Assembly: GCF_001005725.1 (NCBI RefSeq)
Contig: NZ_LBIC01000005.1
Coordinates: forward strand, 360,001 to 424,000
From: Sphingobium chungbukense
Lineage (GTDB): Bacteria; Pseudomonadota; Alphaproteobacteria; Sphingomonadales; Sphingomonadaceae
Reading direction: 5' to 3'
Length of the DNA: 64,000 bases
The notes under the pieces were generated by a model. The model saw nothing but the letters and a program-made list of their open reading frames with translations, did no database searches and had not been told where the DNA came from. This document shows, in pieces, positions 45,801-55,013 of the stretch. The position numbers and the translations under genes were made by a program. Numbering within the stretch: the stretch's first letter is position 1; each line of letters begins with the position of its first letter.

Positions 45801-47338
45801 CGGGCAAACATGCGAAAGCGCCGCTGTTCACCGGGAGCGATTGGGACTTTTCGCTGATCAACCGCATCTACGACACGATCGAGCCAATCGCGCTCAAGGA
45901 AATGAAGCTGGTTATCTATCCCAACCAGATAGAGGTCATCAGCGCGGAGCAGATGCTGGATGCCTATTCCTCCATCGGCATGCCGCTCTTCTACAAGCAT
46001 TGGTCCTTCGGCAAGCAGTTCGTCACCAATGAAATGATGTACCGCAAGGGGCTGCGCGGGCTGGCTTATGAACTGGTGATCAACTCCGATCCCTGCATCA
46101 ACTATCTGATGCAAGAAAACAGTGCGACGATGCAGACGTTGGTCATCGCCCATGCGGCCTTCGGCCATAATCATTTCTTCAAGAATAATTATGTCTTCAA
46201 GCAATGGACCGATGCGGAGGGGATTCTCGATTATCTGGAGTTCGCCAAGCGCTATATCGCCGAGTGCGAGGAGCGGTATGGCCAACTGGCGGTGGAGCGG
46301 GTGCTGGATGCCGCCCATGCGCTGATGAACCAGGGGGTGCACCGCTATCCGCGCATCCGGCCCCGCGACCTGAAGAGCGAGGCGGCGCGGGAAGCGGAAC
46401 GGCAGGCCTATCGCGACCGCATCTACGACGATCTGTGGCGCACGGTGCCGGTGGGCGCGCGCGCGGATGCGGTGCCCAATGAGGCGCGGCGCGCGGCCCT
46501 TGGCCTGCCGCAGGAGAATATCCTCTATTTCCTGGAAAAGACCGGCCCTCGGTTGCAAAGCTGGCAGCGGGAGGTGTTGCGCATCGTCCGGCTGATCGCG
46601 CAATATTTCTATCCCCAGCGCCAGACCAAGGCGATGAATGAGGGGTGCGCCACCTATACCCATTACCGGATCATGACCGCGCTGCATGAACGGGGGTGGA
46701 TCACCGACGGCGCCTTCATGGAATTCCTGTCGTCGCATACCAATGTCGTCTACCAACCCACTTATGATTCAGGACATTTTGGCGGGTTCAATCCCTATGC
46801 GCTGGGGTTCGGCATCATGTCCGACATCGAGCGCATCTGCCTGGAGCCGACGGCGGAGGACCGCGAATGGTTCGGCGAGATCGCCGGATCGGGCGATCCG
46901 GTGGAGGTGCTCAAGGACATCTGGGCCAATTATCGCGACGAAAGCTTCGTGTCGCAGTTCCTCAGCCCGCATCTGATCCGGCAATGGCGCCTGTTCAAGA
47001 TCATCGACCGCAGCGGCGAGTCGGAATTGCGGGTGGATGCGATCCACGACGAGCGGGGATACCGCCGGATCAGAAGGGCGCTGGCGCGGGAATATGATAT
47101 CGGGCGGCAAGAGCCGGATATCCAGGTGGTGGACGTGGACCTGGCCGGGGACCGGAAGCTGATCGTCGAACATGGCGTGGTGGACGGGGTTCAACTGGAC
47201 CCGAACGATGCGGCTATGGTCTTGCAAAACCTGGCGAATCTCTGGGGCTATGAGGTGGTGTTGAAGGAAGTCGACGCCGAACAGCGCAAGGAGCTGAAGA
47301 GCCATGGTGCACAGCCGCAGGAGGGCTGGTTGCGCTGA
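45797..47338 (+). CDS. SpoVR family protein
   Basis: A 513-residue SpoVR/YcgB protein. Conserved segments include FGKQFVTNEMMYRKGLRGLAYELVINSDPCINYLMQEN, HAAFGHNHFFKNNYVFKQW and EGCATYTHYRIM. The several His and Glu residues suggest a metal site. The family is required for spore cortex in Bacillus but is also common in non-sporulating proteobacteria with prkA and yeaH, where its role is unclear. It overlaps the yeaH stop by ATGA. Confidence 0.94.
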   Translation: MTGKHAKAPLFTGSDWDFSLINRIYDTIEPIALKEMKLVIYPNQIEVISAEQMLDAYSSIGMPLFYKHWSFGKQFVTNEMMYRKGLRGLAYELVINSDPCINYLMQENSATMQTLVIAHAAFGHNHFFKNNYVFKQWTDAEGILDYLEFAKRYIAECEERYGQLAVERVLDAAHALMNQGVHRYPRIRPRDLKSEAAREAERQAYRDRIYDDLWRTVPVGARADAVPNEARRAALGLPQENILYFLEKTGPRLQSWQREVLRIVRLIAQYFYPQRQTKAMNEGCATYTHYRIMTALHERGWITDGAFMEFLSSHTNVVYQPTYDSGHFGGFNPYALGFGIMSDIERICLEPTAEDREWFGEIAGSGDPVEVLKDIWANYRDESFVSQFLSPHLIRQWRLFKIIDRSGESELRVDAIHDERGYRRIRRALAREYDIGRQEPDIQVVDVDLAGDRKLIVEHGVVDGVQLDPNDAAMVLQNLANLWGYEVVLKEVDAEQRKELKSHGAQPQEGWLR

Positions 47339-47504
47339 ACCGGTATGGGTGGCCGATGGGTGCCGCCCACCAAGAAGATTCCATTTTCAATCGGACGGCG
47401 GACAGGCTAAGTTACGGGCCGATTTTACCGGTCCAGGCTCGTTTCTGGCGTTTTGGCAAAGCGGCAGGGCGAACCCAATCCGGCAGCAGGCAGGAGTTCG
47501 ATTC

Positions 47505-47711
47505 ATGACGAATGCTCTTACGCGTGAAGAGTGTCTTGAGCGGGCGAAAATGCATGAGCAGTTGGCGGCGACGACCGCTGACGCTTCTGCACGCATGATG
47601 CACCACGCCATGGCCGCGGAATTTCGCCGCCGGGCTGAGACCGGAGCCGATGACGGCATCAGGCAGGCGGTCAGCAGACCCATGATGGAACTGGTCCCCA
47701 ACGTCGCCTGA
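47505..47711 (+). CDS. Small hypothetical protein
   Basis: A 68-residue soluble, helix-rich protein (MTNALTREECLERAKMHEQLA...) with AGGAG nine bases before its ATG. It has no recognised family, though the N-terminal half resembles small alphaproteobacterial proteins with a paired-helix pattern. It lies 166 bases after spoVR and converges with cobF. The good ribosome binding site favours a real gene. Confidence 0.55.
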   Translation: MTNALTREECLERAKMHEQLAATTADASARMMHHAMAAEFRRRAETGADDGIRQAVSRPMMELVPNVA

Positions 47712-47793
47712 CGGTGTGACGGGTCGCCGCGCAGGCGCCCCGGGTCCACTCGATCTTGTGCAGCCGCTTCCGCGCGCGTGGCTTGCCGCGCGC

Positions 47794-48534
47794 CTAATCG
47801 CGTCGGCGCAGCAGATAGATGTCCATGATCCAGCCATGCTCCCGCCGGAGCGCGGCGCGATGGTCGATGATCTCCGCGCTGACGGCGGCCAGCGGGCCAT
47901 GGGCAAGCGCCTGCTGCGGCATACCGAGATAGGCGCCCCACCATATGTCGATCCCTTCGGGCGGCAGGGTTTGGAAAGCGCAATGGCCGTCCAGCATGAT
48001 CACCAGGCTGTCGGTGCATTCCGGCCAGCCCTTCTCGCGCAGGCGGCGTCCCGTGGTGATCAGCACGGGTTCGGCCAGGTCGTTGAGGCAGATGCCATGG
48101 GCTGCGGTCAGCGCCTGGATGCTGGTGATGCCGGGGATGACCCGGACCTCCAGGCCCGGCAGGCGTTCGGCTATGCGCAGGCTGCTGTCGTAAAGTGAGG
48201 GATCGCCCCAGACGAGCAGCGCCAAGGTGCCGCCCTGCGGCAGATGGCGGGTTATCTGCTCCTGCCAGAGCGCCGCGATGGCGTCGTGCCAGTCGAGTAC
48301 GGCATCGACATAGGCGGGCAGGTCGGCGCGGCCGGGCATGTCGAATTCCACCAGCTTGACCGGCCGGGTCAGCACCTCCGCGCAGATGGCGCGGCGCAGG
48401 TCGATAAGGTCCGATTTCGCCTCGCCCTTGCGCGGCAGGAGGATCAGGTCGGCCTTGTTCATCGCCTTGATCGCCGCGCGGGTCAGATGGTCGGGATTGC
48501 CCGTGCCGATGCCGATGAGGTTCAAGCGGATCAT
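47794..48534 (-). CDS. cobF: Precorrin-6A synthase (deacetylating)
   Basis: A 246-residue SAM-dependent tetrapyrrole methyltransferase. The N terminus IRLNLIGIGTGNPDHLTRAAIKAMNKADLILLPRKGE and WGDPSLYDSS are typical of CobF. It methylates C-1 of the corrin ring with loss of acetate, a step specific to the aerobic pathway. The ATG at 48534 overlaps the cobB stop (ATGA); a TTG three codons earlier is less likely. It is the last gene of the cobG operon. Confidence 0.94.
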   Translation of the reverse strand: MIRLNLIGIGTGNPDHLTRAAIKAMNKADLILLPRKGEAKSDLIDLRRAICAEVLTRPVKLVEFDMPGRADLPAYVDAVLDWHDAIAALWQEQITRHLPQGGTLALLVWGDPSLYDSSLRIAERLPGLEVRVIPGITSIQALTAAHGICLNDLAEPVLITTGRRLREKGWPECTDSLVIMLDGHCAFQTLPPEGIDIWWGAYLGMPQQALAHGPLAAVSAEIIDHRAALRREHGWIMDIYLLRRRD

Positions 48535-49855
48535 GTTGCGCAAGCCTGGGCGATGAGATGGAAGAAACCGCCGGTGACGCGGCCGCGATGCGATCCCGTG
48601 GATGCGACGGCCTTGCCCTCCGCATCGGTGACGGCGGCGAGCGGGCTGTCGGGCTGGGCAAGGATCGTGGCATAGTGGAATTCATGGCCGTTGAGCATCG
48701 CGCCCGCGGCAAATCCGCCCATCGGCGCGAGCAGCCGGGCACGGCGATAGCCCAGATGCAGGCGGCGCTGCGCGAAGCTGGTGACGAGGCCGAGCAGGCC
48801 CGCCATGGCATGGCTTTCACCCCGCGCGTCGATCAGGGATTCGCCCAGCACCATATAGCCGCCGCACTCACCATGAACGGGACGGGTTTCGGCGTGACGG
48901 CGAAGCGCCGAGAGGAAACGATCCGCCTGGGCGATGCGTCCGGCGTGAAGTTCGGGATAGCCGCCGGGAAGCCAGACGACATCGGCCATTGCGTCCGGCT
49001 CTTCGTTCGCAAGGGGGGAGAAAGGCCGTATTTCCGCGCCCGCCGCGCGCCAGCCCGACAGCAAATGGGCGTAGGTGAAGGAAAAGGCGGCGTCTTGCGC
49101 CAGGGCGATGCGCCGACCGGGGGGCGGGCAGGCAAGGGCGAGGGCATCGTCCCGGCGGGGACGAGCCCCGGCGGCCCGGCAGCACGGCGGATGGCGGCCA
49201 GGTCGACATGGGCGGCGACATGTCCAGCCATGCGGTCGATGACGGCATCGGGGTCGGCATGCTCGGTGGCCTGCACCAGCCCCAGATGGCGTTCGGGCAG
49301 GCCGAGTTCCTCCAGCCGGGGGATCGCGCCGAGGACGGCTATGCCCGCCTCCGCCATGGCCGCGCGGATCAGCCTTTCGTGACGTTCGCTGGCAAGGCGG
49401 TTGAGGATGACCCCGGCGATCATGATGTCGGGGCGCAGGCTGCGGAAGCCCTGGGCAATGGCGGCGGCGGACTGGCTCTGGCCGGAAACGTCCATGACTA
49501 GAATGACCGGCCAGCCCAGGGCGGCGGCGATATCGGCGCTGGAGCCGTTGCCGCTTTCCCCCTGTGCCGGGGCGCCGTCGAACAGGCCCATCACGCCTTC
49601 CGCGACGATCAGGTCCGCATCGTCGGCATGACCGGCGATCGCGCCGACCAGCGGACGGGGCATGGCCCAGCTGTCGAGGTTGAAGGACGGGCGGCGGGCG
49701 GCGGCCTGCTGGAAGGCGGAGTCGATATAGTCGGGGCCGGCCTTGAAGGGCTGCACGCGCAAGCCGTTGCGGGCGAAGGCGCGCAGCAGGCCGAGAGTCA
49801 CGACCGTCTTGCCCGACCCGGAACGCGGCGCGGCGATGAGGATGCCGGGGGTCAT
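48531..49855 (-). pseudogene. cobB: Cobyrinic acid a,c-diamide synthase, split by an apparent frameshift
   Basis: The product is coded in two frames. From 49855 the first frame gives the amidotransferase-type ATP domain (LIAAPRSGSGKTVVTLGLLRAF, FKAGPDYID, ADLIVAEGVMGLFDG) down to about residue 230. From about 49170 a different frame gives the glutamine amidotransferase half: PPPGRRIALAQDAAFSFTYAHLL, VVWLPGGYPELHAGRIA, VHGECGGYMVLGESL, and the ending RVTGGFFHLIAQACAT. Reading the second half requires a -1 shift, equal to one missing base, between about 49119 and 49185, where there are runs of six G (49119-49124) and four C (49166-49169). Joined, it is about 441 residues, a normal CobB length. 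It could be a sequencing error, a real mutation or recoding. It overlaps cobM and cobF by ATGA. Confidence 0.85.
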
Positions 49856-50634
49856 GGTTTGCCGACGAACGGGGAATCAGCGCTGGACGGGCGGAAGCGG
49901 CGATCATAGCCGGGGGCGTAAAGGCTGCTTTCCGCGAAATCCGCATTGTCGAGGACCGGGCCGATCAGGATGAGGGCCGTGCGCTCCGGCCCGTCGGCGG
50001 CGGCGCCCTCGACCGTGGCGAGGGTGGCCCGAACGATCTGCTGGTCGGGCCAGCTGGCGCGCCAGACGATGGCTACCGGACAGGCGCCGCCATAATGGGG
50101 GATGAGGTCCGCCACCACCCCGGCCAGATTGTGGATCGACAGATGGATGGCAAGGGTCGCGCCGGTGGCGCCGAAGGCGGTCAGGCTTTCGCCGGGCGGC
50201 ATGGAACTGGCCCGGCCGGCCGTGCGGGTGAGGATGAGCGACTGGCCGATTTCGGGCAGGGTGAGTTCAGCCTCCAGCGCGGCGGCGGCGGCGGCGAAGG
50301 AGGGGACGCCGGGCGTGACGGTATAGGGGATGCCGAGCGCCTTCAGGCGGCGGACCTGTTCGCCCATGGCGGACCAGATTGAGAGGTCGCCGGAATGGAG
50401 GCGGGCGATGTCATGGCCTGCATCATGGGCTTCGCTGATGGTGGCGATGATCTCATCCAGTGTCAGCGGCGCCGTGTTCACGATCCGGGCGCCGGGCGGG
50501 CAATGGTCGAGCAGCGCGGCGGGAACCAGCGAACCGGCATGGAGACAGACCGGGCAGCGCGCGATCAGGTCGCGGCCGCGCAGGGTGATGAGGTCGGGCG
50601 CGCCGGGTCCTGCGCCGATGAAATGGACGGTCAT
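49852..50634 (-). CDS. cobM: Precorrin-4 C(11)-methyltransferase
   Basis: A 260-residue SAM-dependent methyltransferase. It begins [22 protein letters not shown] and has YAGSLVP-like [24 protein letters not shown] and [22 protein letters not shown], diagnostic of CobM/CbiF. It methylates C-11 of precorrin-4. It overlaps cobE and cobB by ATGA. Confidence 0.95.
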   Translation of the reverse strand: MTVHFIGAGPGAPDLITLRGRDLIARCPVCLHAGSLVPAALLDHCPPGARIVNTAPLTLDEIIATISEAHDAGHDIARLHSGDLSIWSAMGEQVRRLKALGIPYTVTPGVPSFAAAAAALEAELTLPEIGQSLILTRTAGRASSMPPGESLTAFGATGATLAIHLSIHNLAGVVADLIPHYGGACPVAIVWRASWPDQQIVRATLATVEGAAADGPERTALILIGPVLDNADFAESSLYAPGYDRRFRPSSADSPFVGKP

Positions 50635-50996
50635 GCGGGAACTCCTTCGGCAAGGGCGCAGGTGGCGAGGCGATCGCGCGAGATGGCGCGGGGCGCGAGC
50701 AGGCGGGCACCGGGGCCGGCCGCGGCAAGGGCTGCGGCTTCGGCGACGCTGCCGGTGCCATGGGCGTCAAGGCTTTGCCGCGAGCGGGTGAGGGTGGTCT
50801 GACGTGTCATCCGATCGGGCGCGACCGTGATGAGAGGCAGGGACAGATGGTCCGCGAAAGGCGCGAGCTGCGTGGATTTCCGGTCCAGCGTCGCCAGCGC
50901 GGCAATGGCGGTGCCACCGCCCGTCGCGGCTTCCAACGCCGACTGGAATGAGGCTAGGGTCGCGTTCGCACGGAAACCAAAGCCCGCGACGATCAC
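50631..50996 (-). CDS. cobE: Cobalamin biosynthesis protein CobE
   Basis: A 121-residue protein matching the CobE/CbiG C-terminal domain: [23 protein letters not shown] at the start and [22 protein letters not shown] in the middle, with [20 protein letters not shown] further on. Its exact step is not settled in the aerobic pathway. The start is a GTG overlapping the cobL stop (GTGA), and the end overlaps cobM (ATGA). Confidence 0.88.
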   Translation of the reverse strand: MIVAGFGFRANATLASFQSALEAATGGGTAIAALATLDRKSTQLAPFADHLSLPLITVAPDRMTRQTTLTRSRQSLDAHGTGSVAEAAALAAAGPGARLLAPRAISRDRLATCALAEGVPA

Positions 50997-52198
50997 AGGA
51001 TGACGCTCCACTGCACCAGCGGATAGGCGGCGCGCCAGCCATGGCGGCTGCCAAGCGGGACGGCCTGTGCCAGTTCGATACGGAGAAGATCGCCGCCTTT
51101 GCGGCCATGCCATCGGGCCAGCAGCGCTTCGGATTCCAGCGTGACCGCATTGGCGATGAGGCGGGTCGGGCCGCCCGGAAGGGCGTACAGGGTTTCGAGC
51201 AGCGCTTCGCTTAAGCCTCCACCGATGAAGAGCGCGTCCGGGCGGGTGCGGTCGCGCAGGATATCCGGGGCCTCGCCCTCGATCACGGTCAGGCGGTCGG
51301 CGCCCAGCGCGGCGGCGTTGCCGCGGGCGCGGGCGGCGCGGGCGGGATCGGCCTCGAAGGCGAGGGCCTGCGTTGCGGGATGGGAGAGCAGCCACTCGAT
51401 CGCGATCGAACCCGAACCCGTGCCTATGTCCCACAATGTTTCGCCCGGACGGGGCGCCAGGGCCGACAGGGTGAGGGCGCGGGCGGGGCGCTTGGTGAAC
51501 TGGCCGTCATGGTCGAACCAGTCGTCGGCCAGGCCGCTGGCGCGGGGAAGCGTCCGGCCTTCGCCCGCAATGCCGAGGCCGACCGCGACCGGGTGAGCGA
51601 TATCCGTGAAGTCGATGCCGTTGGCGGGGACCGTGCGGATGCGTTCGCGCGGGCCGCCAAGGGCCTCCAGCACATGGAGCGTCGAAGGGCCGAAGCCGCT
51701 GTCCGTCAGATAGGCGGCGAGGTCCGCGACCGCCCGGCCGTCCCGCAGCAGGATGAGGATGCGGCGGCCGGGGACGAGACTGGGGCGCAGACGTTGTAGA
51801 GGCGCGGCGTGGAGACCATGGCATTCCACCTCCTGTAGCGGCCAGCCGAGGCGCGCGGCGGCGAGGGCGAAGGTGGAGGGTGCGGGATAGGCCGTCCATT
51901 CCCCTGGCAAGAGGTGCCGGGTGATGCTGGCACCCGCGCCGAACCAGAAGGGATCGCCTGAGGCGAGCATCACCGTGGGCCGGCCCCGGCGGGCCAGCAG
52001 CGCGGCGATGCCGTCATCGAACGGGACTGGCCAGCTTAGATGTTCGGCCCTAAGGGGAGGCAGCAGGCTCAGGTGGCGGGGCGATCCGGCAACGAAGGTC
52101 GCCGCTTCCATTGCCTGACGGGCGGCGTGGGACAGACCGTCGGGGCCATCCTCCCCGATGCCGATGATCGTCAGCCAGGGATCGGGAGTTTCAGTCAT
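50993..52198 (-). CDS. cobL: Precorrin-6Y C5,15-methyltransferase (decarboxylating)
   Basis: A 401-residue bifunctional enzyme. The N-terminal half is a tetrapyrrole methyltransferase (WLTIIGIGEDGPDGLS, VMLASGDPFWFGAG), the C-terminal half a CbiT-like methyltransferase with the SAM motif LWDIGTGSGSIAIEWL near residue 240. It methylates C-5 and C-15 and removes the acetate carboxyl at C-12. Its ATG (52198-52196) shares two bases with the ATG of the divergent cobK (52197-52199). A longer start at 52228 would lie inside cobK. Confidence 0.95.
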   Translation of the reverse strand: MTETPDPWLTIIGIGEDGPDGLSHAARQAMEAATFVAGSPRHLSLLPPLRAEHLSWPVPFDDGIAALLARRGRPTVMLASGDPFWFGAGASITRHLLPGEWTAYPAPSTFALAAARLGWPLQEVECHGLHAAPLQRLRPSLVPGRRILILLRDGRAVADLAAYLTDSGFGPSTLHVLEALGGPRERIRTVPANGIDFTDIAHPVAVGLGIAGEGRTLPRASGLADDWFDHDGQFTKRPARALTLSALAPRPGETLWDIGTGSGSIAIEWLLSHPATQALAFEADPARAARARGNAAALGADRLTVIEGEAPDILRDRTRPDALFIGGGLSEALLETLYALPGGPTRLIANAVTLESEALLARWHGRKGGDLLRIELAQAVPLGSRHGWRAAYPLVQWSVIL

Positions 52199-52946
52199 GG
52201 CCCATATCCTCATATTGGGTGGGACCACCGAGGCGAGCGCGCTCGCCAGGGCATTGGCGGAGCGAGGCGCGCGGGCGGTGCTGAGCTATGCCGGGCGGAC
52301 GGAAAAGCCGCGTCCGCAGCCGGTGCCGGTGCGGGTCGGCGGCTTTGGCGGGATCGCGGGCCTGGTCGAATATCTGCGCCGGGAGGGCGTGACCCATTTG
52401 GTGGACGCGACCCATCCCTTTGCCGCGACGATGAGCGGCCATGCCGTTGCCGCGGCGCGCGAAGCCGGGGTGGCGCATATCATGCTGACCCGTCCGGGCT
52501 GGGTCGCGGCGCAGGGGGACCGCTGGACCCATGTGGCCGATCTGGAGGGGGCCGTGGCGGCTCTCGCGGGACCTGGGCGGCGCGTGATGCTGGCTTTGGG
52601 GCGGATGCATGCCGATGCCTTCGCCGTTCGGCCGCAGCATCATTATCTGCTGCGCTTCGTGGACGTGCCGGACGAATTGCCGGTCCTGCCGCGACATGAT
52701 CTGGTCGTGGATCGCGGGCCGTTCACCGTCGAGGGCGACATGGCCCTGATGCGCGCGCATGGGATCGATCTGGTCATATCCAAAAATGCGGGCGGTAACG
52801 GGGCGGAGGCGAAGCTGATCGCCGCACGGCGGCTGGGGCTGCCTGTCCTGATGATCGACAGGCCCCCTTGCCCCGTGGCGCGGATGACCCATGCGGTTGC
52901 GGACGTGCTGGACTGGCTGGATCATGCGGCCGAACGCGGGGTGTAG
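52197..52946 (+). CDS. cobK: Precorrin-6A reductase, inverted within the minus-strand cob operon
   Basis: A 249-residue NADPH-dependent reductase. ILILGGTTEASALARALAERG at the start, THLVDATHPFAATMS near residue 65 and VISKNAGGNGAEAKLIAARRLGLPVLMIDRPP near the end are typical of CobK/CbiJ. It is on the plus strand, while cobJ and cobL on either side are on the minus strand. Its start codon overlaps that of cobL in CATG, and its last 25 bases overlap the end of cobJ. Its promoter and ribosome binding site must therefore lie inside cobL; GGGAG at 52183-52187 is the candidate site. Confidence 0.94.
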   Translation: MAHILILGGTTEASALARALAERGARAVLSYAGRTEKPRPQPVPVRVGGFGGIAGLVEYLRREGVTHLVDATHPFAATMSGHAVAAAREAGVAHIMLTRPGWVAAQGDRWTHVADLEGAVAALAGPGRRVMLALGRMHADAFAVRPQHHYLLRFVDVPDELPVLPRHDLVVDRGPFTVEGDMALMRAHGIDLVISKNAGGNGAEAKLIAARRLGLPVLMIDRPPCPVARMTHAVADVLDWLDHAAERGV

Positions 52947-53671
52947 AGGATGGGCGGGCCGGACCGTTCGATCAGGCGGGTTCGGCTGGAACCGAGGATG
53001 ACCATCGTGCGCATGTCGGCCATGTCCGGCCTGGCCTGTCCCAGGGGTAGGATGCGCAGATTTTCCTCCGGCGTGGAGACGGCGCGGGCGAAGAGTATCG
53101 GGCGGGTGTCGCCGCATTCTTCCCGCAGGATTTGGAGGGCGCGGGCGAAGCCGTCCGGGCGGGACCGCGAGCGCGGATTGTAGAAGGCCATGGCGAAATC
53201 CGCCTGGGCGGCGAGGCGTAGACGGCGTTCGATCAGCGACCACGGCTTCAGATTGTCGGACAGGTTGATGGCGCAGAAATCATGGCCGAGCGGCGCGCCC
53301 GCCCTTGCGGCGGCGGCGAACATGGCGGTGATGCCGGGGAGAACGCGGATGTCGAGGGCGCGCCACTCCTCCGGTCCCGCTTCGAGCGCTTCGAACAGGG
53401 CGGAGGCCATGGCGAAGACGCCAGGGTCGCCGGAGGATACGACCGCCACGCGCCTTCCCTGGGCGGCGAGGGTCAATGCATGGGCGGCGCGGTCCAGTTC
53501 GACGCGGTTGTCCGTGGCGTGGAGCGTCAGGCCGGGGCGCTGGGCGATGCGGGCGACATAGGGGATATAGCCGATGACGTCGGTCGCCTCCGCCAGCGCG
53601 TCCGATACTTCCGGCGTGACGAGCGCGGCCGCGCCGGGGCCGAGACCTGCTATGGCGATCCATCCGCTCAT
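52922..53671 (-). CDS. cobJ: Precorrin-3B C(17)-methyltransferase
   Basis: A 249-residue SAM-dependent methyltransferase that also contracts the ring. Motifs: WIAIAGLGPGAAALVTPEV at the start, VIGYIPYVARI, VVSSGDPGVFAMASALFEAL, and LPGITAMFAAAARAGAPLGHDFCAINLSD, followed by AFYNPRS. It overlaps cobI by ATGA and ends inside the tail of cobK. Confidence 0.95.
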   Translation of the reverse strand: MSGWIAIAGLGPGAAALVTPEVSDALAEATDVIGYIPYVARIAQRPGLTLHATDNRVELDRAAHALTLAAQGRRVAVVSSGDPGVFAMASALFEALEAGPEEWRALDIRVLPGITAMFAAAARAGAPLGHDFCAINLSDNLKPWSLIERRLRLAAQADFAMAFYNPRSRSRPDGFARALQILREECGDTRPILFARAVSTPEENLRILPLGQARPDMADMRTMVILGSSRTRLIERSGPPILYTPRSAA

Positions 53672-54387
53672 GGGCGGCGGCCCTGCCCATGGATCAGCAG
53701 GATCGAGAAATAGGCGGTGACGCCGGCCGCTTCGGCCAGGGGCGTGATGCGCTGATCGGCCATGGTCGCATATTCGACCAGCCAGGCGCAGTCCTGCTTG
53801 CCGGCAGCCTCTACGGCACGGCGGAGCTTGGGGAGGTTGCGGCCGATCTTCATCACGACCAGCGCATTGGTGTCGTGGATACGGCGGACCAGTTCCTCTT
53901 CGGGGAGGGTCGCCATCAGCACGGTCATCACATCGTCGCCCCAACTGATCGGCGCGCCGCTGGCGGTCCACGCGCCCGACATGCCGGTGATGCCGGGGAC
54001 GATGCTGACCGGCGCGGCGAGGCGGCTGTGCAGGTGCATGAAGCTGCCGTAGAAGAAGGGGTCGCCTTCGCAGAGGACCACGACATCCTCACCGCTGGCG
54101 GAGAGGCCGTCGAGATGCGCAGTGCAACCGGCGTAGAAGCTGGATAGAAGGTCGTTGTAGCGGGGGTCGGTCAGCGGGATTTCCGTCGTCACCGGATATT
54201 CCATCGGATATTCGACGACATCATGACGCAACATGCCCTCCACGGTCCGGCGGGCATGGCCGGATTTACCCTTCTTGCGGAAATAGGCAATGTGGCGGGC
54301 TTCGCGGATCAGGCGGTCGGCGCGGACGCTCATCAGGTCCTGCGCGCCGGGGCCGAGGCCGACGCCGTGGATGGTGCCTTGGGTCAT
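53668..54387 (-). CDS. cobI: Precorrin-2 C(20)-methyltransferase
   Basis: A 239-residue SAM-dependent methyltransferase. It begins TIHGVGLGPGAQDLMSVRADRLI and includes VVVLCEGDPFFYGSFMHLHSRL and VPGITGMSGAWTASGAPISWGDDVM, with KIGRNLPKLRRAV later. It methylates C-20 of precorrin-2. Overlaps of the ATGA type join it to cobH and cobJ. Confidence 0.95.
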   Translation of the reverse strand: MTQGTIHGVGLGPGAQDLMSVRADRLIREARHIAYFRKKGKSGHARRTVEGMLRHDVVEYPMEYPVTTEIPLTDPRYNDLLSSFYAGCTAHLDGLSASGEDVVVLCEGDPFFYGSFMHLHSRLAAPVSIVPGITGMSGAWTASGAPISWGDDVMTVLMATLPEEELVRRIHDTNALVVMKIGRNLPKLRRAVEAAGKQDCAWLVEYATMADQRITPLAEAAGVTAYFSILLIHGQGRRP

Positions 54388-55013
54388 TCCGCCGGGCTCG
54401 CTATCGCATTGATGGCCGCGACCGTGATGGCGCTGCCGCCCAGGCGGCCCTCCACGATGCAGCAGGGAACGGTTCGGCTCCGCCAGAGCGCCTGTTTGGA
54501 TTCCGCCGCCCCTACGAAGCCCACGGGGCAGCCGATGATCGCGGCGGGTCGCGGGCAGGTGGGGTCTTCCAGCATGTTCAGCAGATGGAAAAGCGCCGTC
54601 GGGGCGTTGCCGATGGCGACCAGCGCACCCGCCAGATGCGGACGCCACAGTTCGAGCGCGGCGGCGGAGCGGGTGTTGGACATGCGTGCCGCCAGCACCG
54701 GAACCGCCGCATCGTTCAGGGTGCAGAGGATGGGATTGGCGGCGGGCAGGCGTTTGACGGTGATGCCTTCCGACACCATGCGTGCGTCGCAGAGGATCGG
54801 CGCGCCTGCCTCCAGCGCGGCGATGGCGGCAGGCGCGAAGCTGGGGGAAAAGCGGATATGCGGCGCAAGGGCGACCAGTCCTGCCGCATGGATCATGCGG
54901 ACGGCGATGCGCTCCTCCTCTTTCGAGAAGTGGGCGAGATCGGCCTCCGCGCGGATGGTGCGGAAGGACTCGCGGTAGATGGCGGCGCCGTCGGTTTCGT
55001 AGCTATGGGGCAT
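54384..55013 (-). CDS. cobH: Precorrin-8X methylmutase
   Basis: A 209-residue CobH. It moves the methyl group from C-11 to C-12, giving hydrogenobyrinate. Recognisable segments are AIYRESFRTIRAEADLAHF, AVRMIHAAGLV (with the conserved His), LCDARMVSEGI and AAIIGCPVGFVGAAESKQAL. The ATG overlaps the cobG stop as TGATG and the end overlaps cobI by ATGA. Confidence 0.95.
   Translation of the reverse strand: MPHSYETDGAAIYRESFRTIRAEADLAHFSKEEERIAVRMIHAAGLVALAPHIRFSPSFAPAAIAALEAGAPILCDARMVSEGITVKRLPAANPILCTLNDAAVPVLAARMSNTRSAAALELWRPHLAGALVAIGNAPTALFHLLNMLEDPTCPRPAAIIGCPVGFVGAAESKQALWRSRTVPCCIVEGRLGGSAITVAAINAIASPAE

Noticed and set aside
49119..49124. Programmed -1 frameshift in cobB as the main explanation
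   Set aside because: The slippery heptamer is in the right phase, but no downstream pseudoknot was identified and the linker reads better with a shift nearer 49166; a sequencing error or point mutation is simpler.
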